From assembly GCA_009767595.1 (NCBI GenBank), contig VSDK01001730.1:184688-248687 (forward strand): 64,000 nt of DNA, given 5' to 3'. This document shows positions 17,682 to 29,470 of this stretch, piece after piece. Position numbers and translations under genes: made by a program. The notes under the pieces were generated by a model, which had not been told where the DNA came from, ran no database searches, and was given only the letters and a program-made list of their open reading frames with translations. Every line of letters begins with the position of its first letter. Positions within the stretch are counted from its first letter, which is position 1. Source of the DNA: Symbiodinium kawagutii. Lineage: Eukaryota > Sar > Dinophyceae > Suessiales > Symbiodiniaceae.

Positions 17682-18050
17682 ATGGTGATTGTCGTGGAAG
17701 CCTGTGCTTTAGAGATGGTTGTTGCTTACGGACCATACAGGTCGCTGCTGCTGCAAGGACTTGCAGAAGCTGCTTCATCACTGTGCCGCCTTCGGGGTTA
17801 CTGGACACAGAAGCGGAGGGCATCGGAATTGCCAGTTGTAGCAACTGACGAGAGGAAAACCGTGGAAAACCCCAAGCTGGTTGATGAATGGGGACCGGTT
17901 TTAAGCTGTTCCCCAGTGCTGCAAGGGCACAGTCATCGCAGTGGCAAGCTTTCAGCCTGGGTGTCACTTGACCAACGACCATTCCACACCCTTTGGAAGG
18001 ACAAAAAATCAAATGTCAGGAGTATCCAAGGGCTTCAGCAGCTTCAGTAG
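17682..18050 (+). CDS. Hypothetical ORF or exon, 122 codons
   Basis: The frame encodes a balanced peptide with a helical look (LLLQGLAEAASSLCRLRGYW, then RRASELPVVATDERKTVENP and LVDEWGPVLSC) and is GC-richer than its flanks. The frame upstream (17342-17848) is also open but less gene-like. No family was recognised. It may be one or two exons, for instance ending before the Gln-rich GLQQLQ tail. The minus-strand frame is similarly long, so the strand is not certain. Confidence 0.3.
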   Translation: MVIVVEACALEMVVAYGPYRSLLLQGLAEAASSLCRLRGYWTQKRRASELPVVATDERKTVENPKLVDEWGPVLSCSPVLQGHSHRSGKLSAWVSLDQRPFHTLWKDKKSNVRSIQGLQQLQ

Positions 18051-18899
18051 CAATGCCATTGGCAGATTTTTAGCTGACCGGCTGTTCACCCCACAACGGT
18101 AGTGGTTCATTTAATCACTGAAACCATCCGCCCAGCGGCACTCAGGGCTATCAAGGGTTGATCCTTGGTGACCGTCAAACAGCATGGTATGGCCTTGCAT
18201 AGCCTGCATGTGCTGTATATATCTGCATCATTCTAGATGATTTTGAACTGCAGTTCCCCACAAGCAGTGGTTTCCTGATTTAGATCATCATGATTTTGCG
18301 TGATCTTTGTGATTTCAGGTTGATATGAATCGATATGCATAGAATTGGGGACAGTAATGTACTGTACTGGTACCCTTTGGGAAATGACCCCTGCATGAAC
18401 TCATCTACTTCTTTTTGCTCTGCAAGAATGGTTGGTGACCGCTCAAAGAATCAATGGTTCACGGTCCTTAACGATCAAAGTGGTGCTTCTCTTGGCTGGG
18501 CATGAAAGTCATGGACCCGATTGGCAAGGTGACTGACCAGCTTGTGAGAGTCCATATGATGCTGCCTGCTAGAGATTTTCAACCAGATAAGTGAAGCCAT
18601 ATGATTGATTCATAATAGCTGATTCATAATAGCTTTCTGGTTTCAATCAGCTTTCTGGTTGAAACCATAGTAAACTATGTTCCAAATTCCGAATTCCAAA
18701 TAGTTCAGTTGTGTTCAGTTGATTTTTTTGAGCAATTTCACGTGGGATATGATTGGTGACTTCATTTCCATATTGCTTGATAGCATTTCAGAATCAAGGA
18801 AACACATGGCAATCACCCGAACGAAACTATAGCTATCACATCTATCCATCTATGTGGTGAGACGAAAACCCAGGACTATACTGCTTCATAATGAGGGGA

Positions 18900-19080
18900 A
18901 TTATAACTATATAAAAACATATACACTGTAGCTATCAACTATATCTACAAACGCAATTATAAAACTATATCTATCTATAAGCATAGTTATCTATATTACA
19001 AGCTATTTCTATCTAGATGTACAACTATCTCTATATTACAAGCTATTTATATATATAGTTATATTATATATCCATCCCTA
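18900..19080. repeat. AT-rich (ctatat)n-type tract
   Basis: Repeated actatatctatct and acaagctatttctatc words. No coding seen from about 18060 to 19080. Confidence 0.6.
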
Positions 19081-19440
19081 TGTAAACACAGATTTGAAGC
19101 ATCCTCCAACGGTGGTGCTGCTTGGTGGACCCTGGGGAAGCTGAGGCTATGTCACGGCATCTCTTTCTGGAGGTCGAACCACAGGGTTGGGCTGGTGCCC
19201 AAGAACCTATGGCTGGCGATGGTTGGGGTTGGTTTATTATATGATTAACTACCCACAAACTGGCTAACAAATAGGGTATAATGATTAGGGTTTATTATAT
19301 GGTTAGGGTTGGTTTAGTGGCTAACAAATAGGGCATAATGACCTACAAACTGGCTATTACTAATAATGGTCTTAATCTATTATGTTATACATGGGTAGCC
19401 TGGCTATTACTAATAATGATTGATCTATCATTTTATATAT

Positions 19441-19527
19441 GGTTAGTAAACTGGATGAACTACCGGTTTATAGTGGCTATTGCTAATAATGGTTAATCAT
19501 AGGGGATAATGACCTACAAGCTTGTGG
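19441..19527 (+). repeat. 87-bp dispersed repeat, copy 1
   Basis: Starts ggttagtaaactggatga and ends acaagcttgtgg. It matches 24321-24407 with about five differences. A more diverged relative is at about 48728-48790. Confidence 0.75.
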
Positions 19528-20023
19528 GGCCCTTAGCCTTGTACATCACCATGATAAGGAATTAGTAACAACAATAAGGATTTTGAAACACAGACAGGAA
19601 CCTACCATACACAACGACAAGATCATTAGCAATAGTAAATATTACATGTATATGTAAAGATTTTTACAATATATTATCATTTTTGAGACCTTCCATTCCA
19701 ATAATCCTTCCATTCCAATAATAGTTATTACCAACAGAAAACCGTAGGTTGGGTTGGGTTGGGACTTTGGGAGAAGGCATTTCCAAGAGAGCATTAAGCG
19801 TACGTCGCCAGGGCCATTTATAAGCAAACAGATATCAAATATGAAGCATATTATGCTAAGCATAGGATAAAATCATCACGATATCATTTGAGAATGGTTG
19901 ATGGACATGGTCGATTCTATTTGAGAATCTGCGCCAAGGCGTTGGCTTGACTCAAATCTCGGCTCCAGTGCCGCTTAGGGCGAAAATCTCTTGACCACGG
20001 CATGCGCTGTGCTACGAAATAGC

Positions 20024-20218
20024 TTTGTATCTGGCATCGCTTTTGGCGTTGTATCTGGCATAGCTTCTGACATTGTATCTGGAGTAGCTTTTGATATTCT
20101 ATCTGGCGTAGCTTTTGGCATTGTATCTGGCATGGCTTTCGGCGTTGTATTTGGCATAGCTTCTGACATTCTATCTGGCATAGCTTTTGGCATTCTATTC
20201 GGCATAGCTTTTGGCAGG
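20024..20218. repeat. 24-bp satellite, array 1
   Basis: About eight units of gtatctggcatagctt plus ttggcatt-type 24-mers. Being a multiple of three, it keeps frames open on both strands (SGIAFGIV-type plus; KAMPDTMP-type minus). The peptides are probably not real proteins. Confidence 0.85.
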
Positions 20219-20231
20219 GGCGTTGCGGTCG

Positions 20232-20381
20232 GGCAGGGAACACTGGGCGTGGATGATCGTGGTTGAGGTCCGGCAGGGAACACTGGGCGTGGATGATCGT
20301 GGTTGAGGTCCGGCAGGGAACACTGGGCGTGGATGAGGCCCGGCAGGGAACACTGGGCGTGGATGATCGTGGTTGAGGTCC
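20232..20381. repeat. 40-bp minisatellite
   Basis: Units of ggcagggaacactgggcg onward start at 20232, 20272, 20312 and 20342. The third unit is about 10 bp shorter. It lies between the two 24-bp arrays. Confidence 0.9.
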
Positions 20382-20387
20382 GGCAAG

Positions 20388-20447
20388 GAGGAGACGAGGA
20401 GAGGAGAAGAGGAGAAGAGGAAAAGAGGAGAAGAGGAGCGGAGGACG
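20388..20447. repeat. GA-rich purine tract
   Basis: Repeats of gaggagaagaggagaag follow the 40-bp array directly. Confidence 0.85.
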
Positions 20448-20544
20448 AGACAACTAACATGAAGTCTAACAACCGTCACCTGGCAGGTGGGGATCTACTT
20501 CGTTTCGTGTGATCCCCACCATCGCATGCATATTTGACACAGGT

Positions 20545-20748
20545 CTCTTTGGCATAGCTTCTGACACTTTGTCTGGCATACCTTCTGGCATTCTATCTGG
20601 CATAGCTTATGGCATTCTATCTGGCATAGTTTTTTTGCATTTTATTTGGCGTAGCTTTTGGCATTGTATCTGGCATAGCTTCTGACATTCTTTTTTGGCA
20701 TAGCTTTTGGCGTTCTATCTGGCGGACTTTTTGGCATTCTATCTGGTA
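20545..20748. repeat. 24-bp satellite, array 2
   Basis: Same unit as 20024-20218 (tctggcatagcttttggcat), more diverged, on the far side of the 40-bp and GA-rich block. Confidence 0.8.
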
Positions 20749-20969
20749 TGCTCTAGGCCCCTTGCAATCGTTGAAATTTGTTGATCTACGTTTCCAATGC
20801 TAAAGTAGGATTTATTCTGGTATCATTGTTCTAGAGGTCCCAGCCTGGTTTATCAGGGTATCCTTGTGGCGAGTTTGCGACCGCATTCTCAGGAACTTGC
20901 TTTTGTCCATTCCTTCTGGCTTGAGTTCGCGGTATGTTTTTGGTTTGTTCGCTGCCCTTGACTTGGCAG

Positions 20970-23372
20970 ATCCTTCTACAGTATCTCAAGTCGCTTTCCG
21001 AACTGGAGGAAGCGAGCCTGAAGGCTTGGAATCAGTATGTGTTTTGTTCGCTTTGGAATGTGGTTTTGACCCTGCGACCATGAGCCTGGTGAGTCGTAGC
21101 GCTGGGGTGTAGCAGGAAGCAAGAACGTACCTTGAGCGAGGAGACTTGGCTGCTCGGGCGCTGTTTTTTCTAGAGTCTGATTCAGGGTGCTGGTTTATGC
21201 TGTTCAGCGTGCAGTCCTGCAGAACACGTCTTGATCAAAGCAAAAAGATGCAGTATGCTTACAATTGTTTTTCTGAGTGCAGGTTGTAGGTATCTGAGTC
21301 CTACTCCGGTGTCAAACATCTCTGTGTCCGTGGAAATTTGATGAAATGACTGTCAGATTGGCAGGACTTGGCGTTTGCGAGGACGCTTGCATGTATCACA
21401 AGGACGTGATCCGGGCAATGATCACGTCGCACATGAAGGCATTCCGAGATGCGTGCGCTGCATCACGCGTGTAGCGTGAAAAAGTGTTGCTCCAGGCAGC
21501 AAGCAACGTGGAGCCCCAGGCTGTTACTGCGCCTGCGAACAAGAGAAGGCCGGCAATCCTGTCCTTGGAATCCTTTCATAGCCAAGGGTTTCTCGGTAGC
21601 TTTTCCTGGTGGCTCCTTTGAACGGCAGTGCGTACACGAGCTATCAATATCAATGATCGGATGTTCAGTTTTCGTCGTTCGAAATTTCCATTTCAGATTC
21701 ATCTATTTCCTTGAAGCAGCAACGCTAATTTGAAATAGTTTTGCTCAATCATGCGAATCTAGACTTCAACGTTTCAGAGCTGATAGTCGCCATCTTGCTC
21801 AGGGTGTGTTAGTACTACTCACTGGAAATGGATCGGTTTCTTCCTTCCGTACGCTAATGTTACAACTTATCGACGTCCAGGAGACGCGTGCCCAATGAAG
21901 AGCTCCAGACCAGCTCACCAGCCGCTAAGAGACAGGAAGCGGTTCGCCAAACGAGTCGAAAACGCCATCTGTGTGTGTGCAGCAAGATAGCTTCATGAAA
22001 TTTCCCGTTTGTTTGCAGCCACTCACATGCTTCAGTTGCAACCGTATCAGCTTCACATCAGTAATGACCTTCTTTAAATATACACGAATCAGCAAAAAGT
22101 ATTTTAAAAAGATGCTTTTCTGTTCAGGCGACGGAAGTTCGACGCCGACAGAATCTGCTTGATTTGTTCAAGGACAGTTGAGCAGGTGCATCAACGTGAT
22201 GCCAAGTGGTGAAGCGGCAGGTGCCCGCTGCGGGCGCTGCTCTGGCCATGTTGCTTGGCTTGAAATGCAGCGCGGTTCAAATCACAGCCATATACAGATT
22301 GGTTGGCCTTGGGGCCCGAGCAAATTGTTTTGGACGACCTAATTGGAAAAGGTGAGTACCTCGCCCAAGGCCCTGCAGTCGGAACACGATTGGCTGGACA
22401 TTTCAATACCTTTGCGCAGCAGCCCTGATTGGGATCATGTTGAGAACTTGTGGATCCAACGTTTTTTGTTAGAAAAACTTTACCGGCGCCTTTCCCAGTT
22501 CATTCCTTTTTGTAAAGGTTGGTCAAGTGCCTGGACTTCTATGGTTGTAAGAGAGTGGCTGCTTCTGCCAACTATTTGTTTACAAATTGCTTGCCTCATT
22601 CTGCTGCAGGTAGCGTGGGAGATGAAGCAGCAGGTGAACTTGCGCTGCACTTCGTTGAGAACGATGAACACTGAAGCAGATGTCTGGGATCGCGTCGTCA
22701 AGGCCGGCTGCTGCGAATTCGAAATTACAAGCATGCCCTTTGTTTCACTCCAACCATGCCAGCTGGCAGGACAAAGGTTTCCAAAGAAAAGTCGCGCGGC
22801 AGCTCCCTCCCGACAATGCGAAGGGGAATCCGTTAGGCAAGTTGCTGCAGGCTGCTCAGCCAACAGTCAAAGCGACCGACGGAGCAGTCTTGCGCATCAC
22901 GGATGACAAGTTTGACATGTGGCCACGGGCGCCGTGGCAGCAAGGCGATTTTGATTCAAGATGCATCTCAATATCATTTTGTATTGTACGGGGCGCAAGG
23001 CTGCCGAAATAAGAAAGATTCTATTCTGTGTTGCTGCGATTTGCCGCGCACTTCCGCAGTGGATTTACTGCGTCGTGGATTTTCAGGATTGTTTGATGCA
23101 GCATCAAGTTTCAAAGTCCATATATAACGCTGCAAACTCAGGACCTCTACCTGAAAACGCACAAGGAGATCACAGGAGACGCGGTTGAGGTGGGCTGGCT
23201 GTGAAGCTGCCGGTTCAGTTTGTGGCCAGCAAGCGTGCCAATTCCTTGTTCCACGTGGTCGTGGAGGGAATGTCTGAGGATGAGCCGGTGCCAGCATGTG
23301 GATATGTCCGTGTGCCGAGCCCGCCCGGTCCTGATCAGAGGCCGCTTCTTGGTCCTGCATTTATTCATTCCA
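20970..23372 (+). CDS. Unrecognised multi-exon gene (exon fragments)
   Basis: Several exon-like pieces lie in a row. 20970-21034 (ILLQYLKSLSELEEASLKAW) is helical, with an AG acceptor and GTATGT donor. 21116-21287 reads EARTYLERGDLAARALFF and later RLDQSKKMQYAYN. 21346-21619 opens with MTVRLAGLGVCEDACMYH, has an in-frame TAG at 21472, then KVLLQAASNVEPQ. 21881 to about 21970 reads RRVPNEELQTSSPAAKRQEA. 22129-22171 reads ATEVRRRQNLLDLFKDS. 22199-22351 reads VVKRQVPAAGAALAMLLG before a perfect GTGAGT. 22700-22960 includes LRITDDKFDMWPRAPWQQ. 23102-23201 reads TLQTQDLYLKTHKEITGD. Last is PVQFVASKRANSLFHVVVEG to 23372. The exon phases were not all reconciled, so this may be a decayed gene or more than one. 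No family was recognised. Confidence 0.4.
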
Positions 23373-23757
23373 GGAAACCATCCGGAAACCATCAGGAAGC
23401 CAGCGGGAGACCATCAGGAAACCATCCGGAAACCATCAGGAAGCCAGCGGGAGACCATCAGGAAACCAGCGGGAAACCATCAGGAAACCATCCGAAAGCC
23501 AGCAGGAGACCATCAGGAAACCATCGGGAAACCATCAGGAACCCGCCCGGAAACCGCCAGGAAACCATCCGGAAACCATCAGGAAGCCAGCGGGAGACCA
23601 TCAGGAAACCAGCGGGAAACCATCAGGAAACCATCCGAAAGCCAGCAGGAGACCATCAGGAAACCAGCGGGAAACCATCAGGAAACCGCCCGGAAACCGC
23701 CCGGAAACCATCAGGAAACCATCAGGAAACCAGCGGGAAACCATCAGGAAACCATCG
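23373..23757. repeat. 11-bp minisatellite, 35 units
   Basis: Exactly 35 tandem 11-mers, mostly ggaaaccatca, ggaaaccatcc, ggaagccagcg and ggagaccatca, ordered partly as a 44-bp higher-order pattern. The plus strand has no T that could begin a stop codon, so all three frames stay open (GNHQETIRKPAG-type peptides). Confidence 0.95.
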
Positions 23758-24320
23758 CGTCATTGAAAAATTGCTTAAGTACACCAAATCAGAACCAGGT
23801 TTGGGGTCTGAGGATGCCTAGGACAGTTTTCAACATTTTTTTGGGGGTTTACATAATTTTCCACATGTGTCAACATGTTTCCAGTACTCTTCAGATGCGT
23901 TCCATATTAGCTTTCAAAGGGTCAGAAGGCTCAAAGAGCTCCAACACAGCGCGTCAAAGTCCCAAAAATAGACCTGTGAAGTCCTAAAGTGTTCTTTTTT
24001 GGGAGACTCAGCAGGCAGTCCAGGTCTAGAGCAGATCACTGAGAGATGCGATTGAATGAATTTGACAAGTTCTTCTATTCACCTCAAATTTTGTAAAGTC
24101 ATCAGCAGTCCTTGAAACAGATGGATTTTTGATGATTTTTGCGCCTTGCGTCTCCGTGAACTCCTATTAATTCGTCTCCTCTTCTGTAGCCTTGTGCATC
24201 AAAGTCAGTTTCTTTATGTTTCTGGTTGTCGTGCTGTCCCGTTGACTTTCTATCGCGGTTACTCACTTTTTCTATCGTGGTTACTATGTTCAATTCTTAT
24301 CGCGGTTACTACGTAGTCTC

Positions 24321-24407
24321 GGTTAGTAAACTGGATGAATCATTGGTTTATAGTGGCTATTGCTAATAATGGTTAATCATAGGGGATAATGACCTGCAAG
24401 CTTGTGG
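24321..24407 (+). repeat. 87-bp dispersed repeat, copy 2
   Basis: Second copy of the 19441-19527 repeat in the same orientation, about 4.9 kb downstream. Confidence 0.75.
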
Positions 24408-26050
24408 TTAAACAATTGTGATTGTCGGTTATGATTAGAAATTGGTGGTTGAACAAGGGGATCATAAGCAATGGTAGGGGATATACCAACTGCAATGGTT
24501 TGGTTGATTGCGACAAATGGTTAATATAAAGCATGATTTAGGGGGACTTATTGGCCATCTAGTTCTCGGGCACGGGCCTGGCAGGGTGACCTACCATCCT
24601 CATGAACAAAGGCAGTTCTCTTTGTTCGATGTGAACAAGACAGGGTACCAGAGCTTTGATCCCCAGCCATGAATATGTACGCATGCGCTAGATGAGGCTG
24701 TCTTCAACAGCTAGTGATGACTGGTGATTGTCATGAACGATTCCTAATGATAGCAGTTATTGAGTATAGGAGTAGTTAACAATAATCCAACATGAGAATA
24801 CATGAAATCTGTCGAACATCAACGAGCGTTGAGCCACACATCTCAATAGCATGATTGACCAGGGCATATGTGGTCAGCAGCAGCGCACAGTAAATAGCCA
24901 TCAAACATGAATAATCATCAATGAGCGTCCGCAAACATGAACCTTTGCAATCACTATTGACGGCTATTGATGCATGATACCAATTGGATGAGCATTACAT
25001 TCAAGCCTGGTTAACCATGCTTGCCATCAAGCATTCATTGTTGATGGTGAAGCAGCCATTTCCAAGCACTGTTAGCGATTTACTATTGGCCTCAAAGACC
25101 CCAAACTGATAGTGGCTGACTAGCAATGACCGACAGTAACTATCAATTCAATAGCGGTTATTTATGATCAATATCTTGTTATAAATGCTCAATACCTGGT
25201 CAAAACCATTATTGGTCCGCCATAAATGTTTCATCGTGGGATAACAACTCCTTACATTGACAACCAAAGATCATCGACAATTGTTAGCAACTATTAACCA
25301 TCATTTCGAATGGTTTTGGTCTGTTGTGATGATATACTGCTACAGTCAAAACATGTAATTAGTAATTATAGACGGTGAATTCACAACACCATAGATGTTC
25401 CAAAATTTCTTGAACACTGTCAGTATTGCTTAAGAACAAGAACCGTAGGTTAACAACTGACTGACGTAGCAATTGTTAATTATCATGACTATTTACAAGT
25501 ATGAACACGACTTCAACATGACCATTGTTTATAATTTCAAAGTAGGTGAATCATTGACCACCAGAATTAAATGATGGAGAGACAGTGCTTACAACCAGCT
25601 ATCATTGGTTAAACCAACATGATTAAGATGTTGCTAACACGATCGGTTCAATCATAGTCATTAGTCGTGAGAATAGTCAATTATCAGCGGCAATTAACAT
25701 CAATCAGTCAGGGACTGGTCAATAAATGACTGGTGAATAACGATCATGCAAAAACAATGAACCACGAGCACAAATAGCTGGAACTAACCTCTGGTAAATC
25801 AAGCATAACTAGCTATATCTCATCACCAAGGCACATAATGGCAGTTATAGCCATAGCTATAATCTCTGTATCTAGCTATTTTTATGTATTCATTATTCAT
25901 GAATATATATACAACATCTCTGTATTTAACGCAAACAAATGTATTTTCTAAATTTGTGAATATTTATTGTTTGGTAAAGATTACAAATAAACAATAGCAA
26001 AAAATATTTGGTGCCAAACAAATCATTATCTTTTTTGGTAAAGATCATAG
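24408..26050. other. AT-rich intergenic or intronic block, no gene seen
   Basis: Dominated by scattered words such as taacaacta, atcattgg and gttaatcat. No open frame of gene-like composition, splice pair or RNA gene was recognised. Confidence 0.5.
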
Positions 26051-26584
26051 CACGTACAGCTAAAAGCCACAGTGGCCCCCGTGAAATTTCTGCCTCGCGG
26101 CCCAGTCCAGCTGCTTGGTGGAGTACTGCGAAGCCAACGCCGTGGAAGCCGCGGCCGCGCACCTTACAGGTGGGGGGCGACCGGCGACGGGGGGAACACA
26201 GGGGGGGGGGTAGCAACCGAGAAGCAACGAGTCACGGTGGCGAATCTTGGGAATGGAAATGGTTGGCGAATCTTTGCGAATCGTTGATGAGATGGTATTC
26301 ATTTTGGATGATTTTTGATGGGGGAAAAATGCGCTGACTTGATGGTCTGGATCTTGACTGATCTTGCTGGGTAATAACAGGTGGCGGATTAACCAGATTA
26401 ATGATTGTTAATGACTGTTAACAGCATTTTTCGTCCATAATCAAAAATCATCCAAAATCCATCCCATCTATCAACTGAGCAAAATCTATCCCACTTGATG
26501 GTCTTGATCTTGACTGATCTTGCTTGGTAATACGGAAGGTGGTTACCAGGCAGAGCTTCCGGGTTGACCCCACGTGGTACAGCT

Positions 26585-26703
26585 GAACCCATCTGGCGGC
26601 AGACGACCTGTTTCCAGGTCTATGTGGCCTCTCGGTGAGCTTCTGCCATGCGTCGGCCATCGACTACTATCGCACTCTGCAGCTGGAGGCCACCGAAGGG
26701 GAA
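26585..26703 (+). CDS. Exon candidate, product unknown
   Basis: One frame reads LAADDLFPGLCGLSVSFCHA then SAIDYYRTLQLEATEG. It is GC-rich between AT-rich blocks. A similar short piece (SSCLVEYCEANAVEAAAAHL) is at about 26099-26169. They could be neighbouring exons of one gene. Boundaries and family are unknown, and the minus strand is also open. Confidence 0.25.
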
Positions 26704-27330
26704 ACGTCAATGATGGGTGATGGTGATTATTAACCAATGATGGGTTATGGTTGGTTAATGATGGTTGATGATGGGTGAATGATGGTGACTATTAACCAAT
26801 AGTGGTTATAACTAACCAATGACCAATAGTGATCATAACCAATGATGGATTAATGATGGGTTAATGATGGTGACTATTAACCAATGGTTAAATCTAATAG
26901 CCAATAGTGGTTAATAATGATGGATAATGATTGGTTAAATCTAACGATTGGTAAAATCATTAATAGTGATGGATAATGATTGGTTAAATCTAATGATTGG
27001 TAAAATCTAATAGTGGTTACGGTTAATGAATAGTGATGGTTGATGATGGGTTAATGATGGATGACATTGGTTGGTATGGTTACTGCTGATGAATAATGAT
27101 GATTTGTAATTGATGCCTGAGAATGGTTAATTACTATTGGTGAATCATGATGGGTTGATGATGGTTGACAATGGTTGATAGTGATGTTTCATAATGATTA
27201 TATGCTATTGATGAGCTTACTGACGGACTAATGATGGTTACTGTTCATGATGATGGTCCAAAATGGTTCATAGTGATGGACAGTGGTGGTCGATAAGGGT
27301 TAATGATGGTTGAACCGTGATTTTCGCCAG
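26700..27330. repeat. Cryptically simple block of atggttgatgatgg words
   Basis: About 600 bp of degenerate repeats of gatggttaatgatgg, gactattaaccaat and gataatgattggtt. No gene. Confidence 0.7.
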
Positions 27331-28197
27331 GTTGAGGATCATGGGGGGAAATCACCACTGATGGCTGGTATATGAATGCATCAATGGTAGGACCTGTTGG
27401 GTGAGTAGGTGATTCCCATGGCTAGGTGATTAATTAATGTTGTGATACATTGTTATATCATTTCCATACCTAAAGTATGGTTTTCTTTATCACCATGAAA
27501 AGGTGGGCAACATGGTGGAAATCGCTTCCAGCTTCACTCGGTTAATGGCAGGGAACCTGCGTTCACGGTAGGGCAACCGCTGGCAGCCCCCATGTCGATC
27601 CTCGCAGGGCTGGCTGCCGATCTATGACCCAATAGCTGTGGTTGGGAACTCAGCGGGTGAGTGCCACAAGAAGCTGCCGCGAGGCTGATGATGTCAATCA
27701 TGTTATCCGTCTTTCATGACTTCTCGTGTTCTTCTGTTTTTGTTACATATCTAAAAAACATATCTCACACAAACAGATTGACTTTTCATGTTCCCTTTTT
27801 TGTCCACATGGAATGACGCCAACCATAGTTGCACCAACCATAGCTGCCATGCCGGCCGTAGCTTGAGTAAGTGACCAGATCCAATGATTTCGAGCTTTCC
27901 CCGGTAGCTGCTTCTGGATCAGGGACCAAAGTGTCCAGGGGCAAGGCAGAACCAACCAGAAGACATTTAACAAAAACCTGCAGCAGAATTGTCCAACGGG
28001 TCGGGATTGATGGTTGCAACTAACATCCGATCTTCTGTGGAAGGCTTGATCCTGATCTGTTGCAAATTCTTTGAGGCAGTTGGAAACAGCGATGGTCTCA
28101 AGCATGGGTGGTCTTTGGATCAAAACATGGTCTGCCTTTCAACCACAATTTTGACCCAGTGATGCCGAGGCAGTTCTTGGTGAATGGAATTCTCTAG
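27330..28197. other. No clear gene
   Basis: Two moderately long minus-strand frames (27743-28123) lack convincing composition. A 27540-27690 stretch is GC-richer but gave no consistent exon. Confidence 0.35.
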
Positions 28198-28304
28198 ATG
28201 ATGGTTTCTCAAAATAGGGGACCCCTAAAAATGGCTGGTTTGTTACTATAAACGGTTAATAAAGGATGATTTGTGGGTACCACTATTTTGAGAAACACCC
28301 ACAT
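28198..28304. mobile_element. MITE-like element, family 1
   Basis: Left end gatggtttctcaaaatag, right end ctattttgagaaacaccc, and interior aatggctggtttgttac and aaggatgatttg. About 107 bp. Confidence 0.7.
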
Positions 28305-28309
28305 GTACG

Positions 28310-28613
28310 TTGTTGGTCGTGTATTTTTCCAAGCGCTTGTGAAACTCAGATCAGTGCAGCGGCATCCCTCCGCGGCGGCCACCATGGAGTTTCCACCCAA
28401 ACCGGTGCTGGGTTGCTGCCTGGGAAGCCTAAGGCGGGGCTTATGGTGGCCACAAGTGGAGTTCCCAAACTTGTTGTCCTGGTGCCCATGAGTTCAGGCA
28501 GCTATAGGCTATGGCTGTCGGCTTCCAAAAACCTCAGATGGGACTTGGAAAACGATAAAGTTGGTCACTACTGTGCCACTGTGGTGCCCAGAGTTTGTAC
28601 AGGACATCACATG
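28310..28613 (+). CDS. Exon candidate flanked by two MITE copies
   Basis: A frame open through this interval reads AGLLPGKPKAGLMVATSGVP, then LVVLVPMSSGSYRLWL and LRWDLENDKVGHYC. Family-1 elements lie immediately on both sides (28198-28304 and 28614-28722), so the exon would sit between two MITE-bearing introns. The product is unknown. A second frame (VLGCCLGSLRRGLWW) is shorter. Confidence 0.3.
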
Positions 28614-28722
28614 CGGCTGGTTTTCTCCAGGGGTACCTCCAAATCATCCTTTATATGATTCTTTTTGAGTAATAAACCAACCATAATTTGGAGTTCCCGT
28701 CTTGGCTTGAGACAGCACCATG
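28614..28722. mobile_element. MITE-like element, family 1 (diverged)
   Basis: Left gcggctggttttctccag, interior caaatcatcctttat and aataaaccaaccataat, right ggcttgagacagcaccat. Confidence 0.5.
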
Positions 28723-28986
28723 TATGGTAAAGGGTCAGTTGCATGTCGAGGGAAGCAGAGCTTCCAGACCTGTGAACGGTGACCTGGATGAGACCGCACC
28801 TACCAGGAGTGTAGCCATCATTGAATCAGTGGACCCTCGATGAATCAGGGGCTGAGCTGGCTGAGCTTCATCAATGAAGAGGGTTGAGGAGATATATCTC
28901 ATAGAAATTACAGCTTCTCAATTCAAAATATCTATATATCTGCTGGTTTAGGGGCTTAGGTTTGGGGTCTGAGGTTCATACGGTTC

Positions 28987-29335
28987 ATGGGCCTGTCCCT
29001 GTTTGGATGCCGCCAGATGTCCAGAGTCGCTGCGCAGGTGTTGCGCCAATGCGAATCCGCACTGCTTTGCCAAGTTGATGCACTACTGCATCTTTCCCAT
29101 GCAGGGCTGCATCCAAGGTCAGCTAGTGCTGGACTTGTGGAAGAGTGTGGTGTAGCTGCACTCCTTTGCAACGCCAAGGGGCAAATTATCATGTGGCACC
29201 TGTTTGATGGCAGGATGTTTCCAACAGTTCAAGATTTGGTGATGACAAGGACCATCATGAATCACCAGAGCAGCGCCAGCCATGAAGTGGCATGGGTGGT
29301 CGTCACCAGCTTCGGCCGGGGCTCAGCCTTCAGGC
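28987..29335 (+). CDS. Exon candidate running into the 135-N gap
   Basis: The frame reads MSRVAAQVLRQCESALLCQV, then HLSHAGLHPRSASAGLVEEC and AKGQIIMWHLFDGRMF before the gap. The composition is gene-like. The gap removes what follows, and the frame after the gap cannot be trusted. The family was not recognised. Confidence 0.25.
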
Positions 29336-29470
29336 NNNNNNNNNNNNNNNNNNNNNNNNNNNNNNNNNNNNNNNNNNNNNNNNNNNNNNNNNNNNNNNNN
29401 NNNNNNNNNNNNNNNNNNNNNNNNNNNNNNNNNNNNNNNNNNNNNNNNNNNNNNNNNNNNNNNNNNNNNN
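29336..29470. other. Assembly gap (135 N)
   Basis: A run of N. Any ORF spanning it is artificial. Confidence 0.99.

Noticed and set aside
19917..20479. Overlapping minus-strand ORFs of 94-178 codons
   Set aside because: They translate the 24-bp and 40-bp satellites; open frames follow from the repeat unit.
23201..23987. Two ORFs of 206 and 255 codons
   Set aside because: Most of each is the 11-bp minisatellite; only the first part of one (to 23372) is exon-like.
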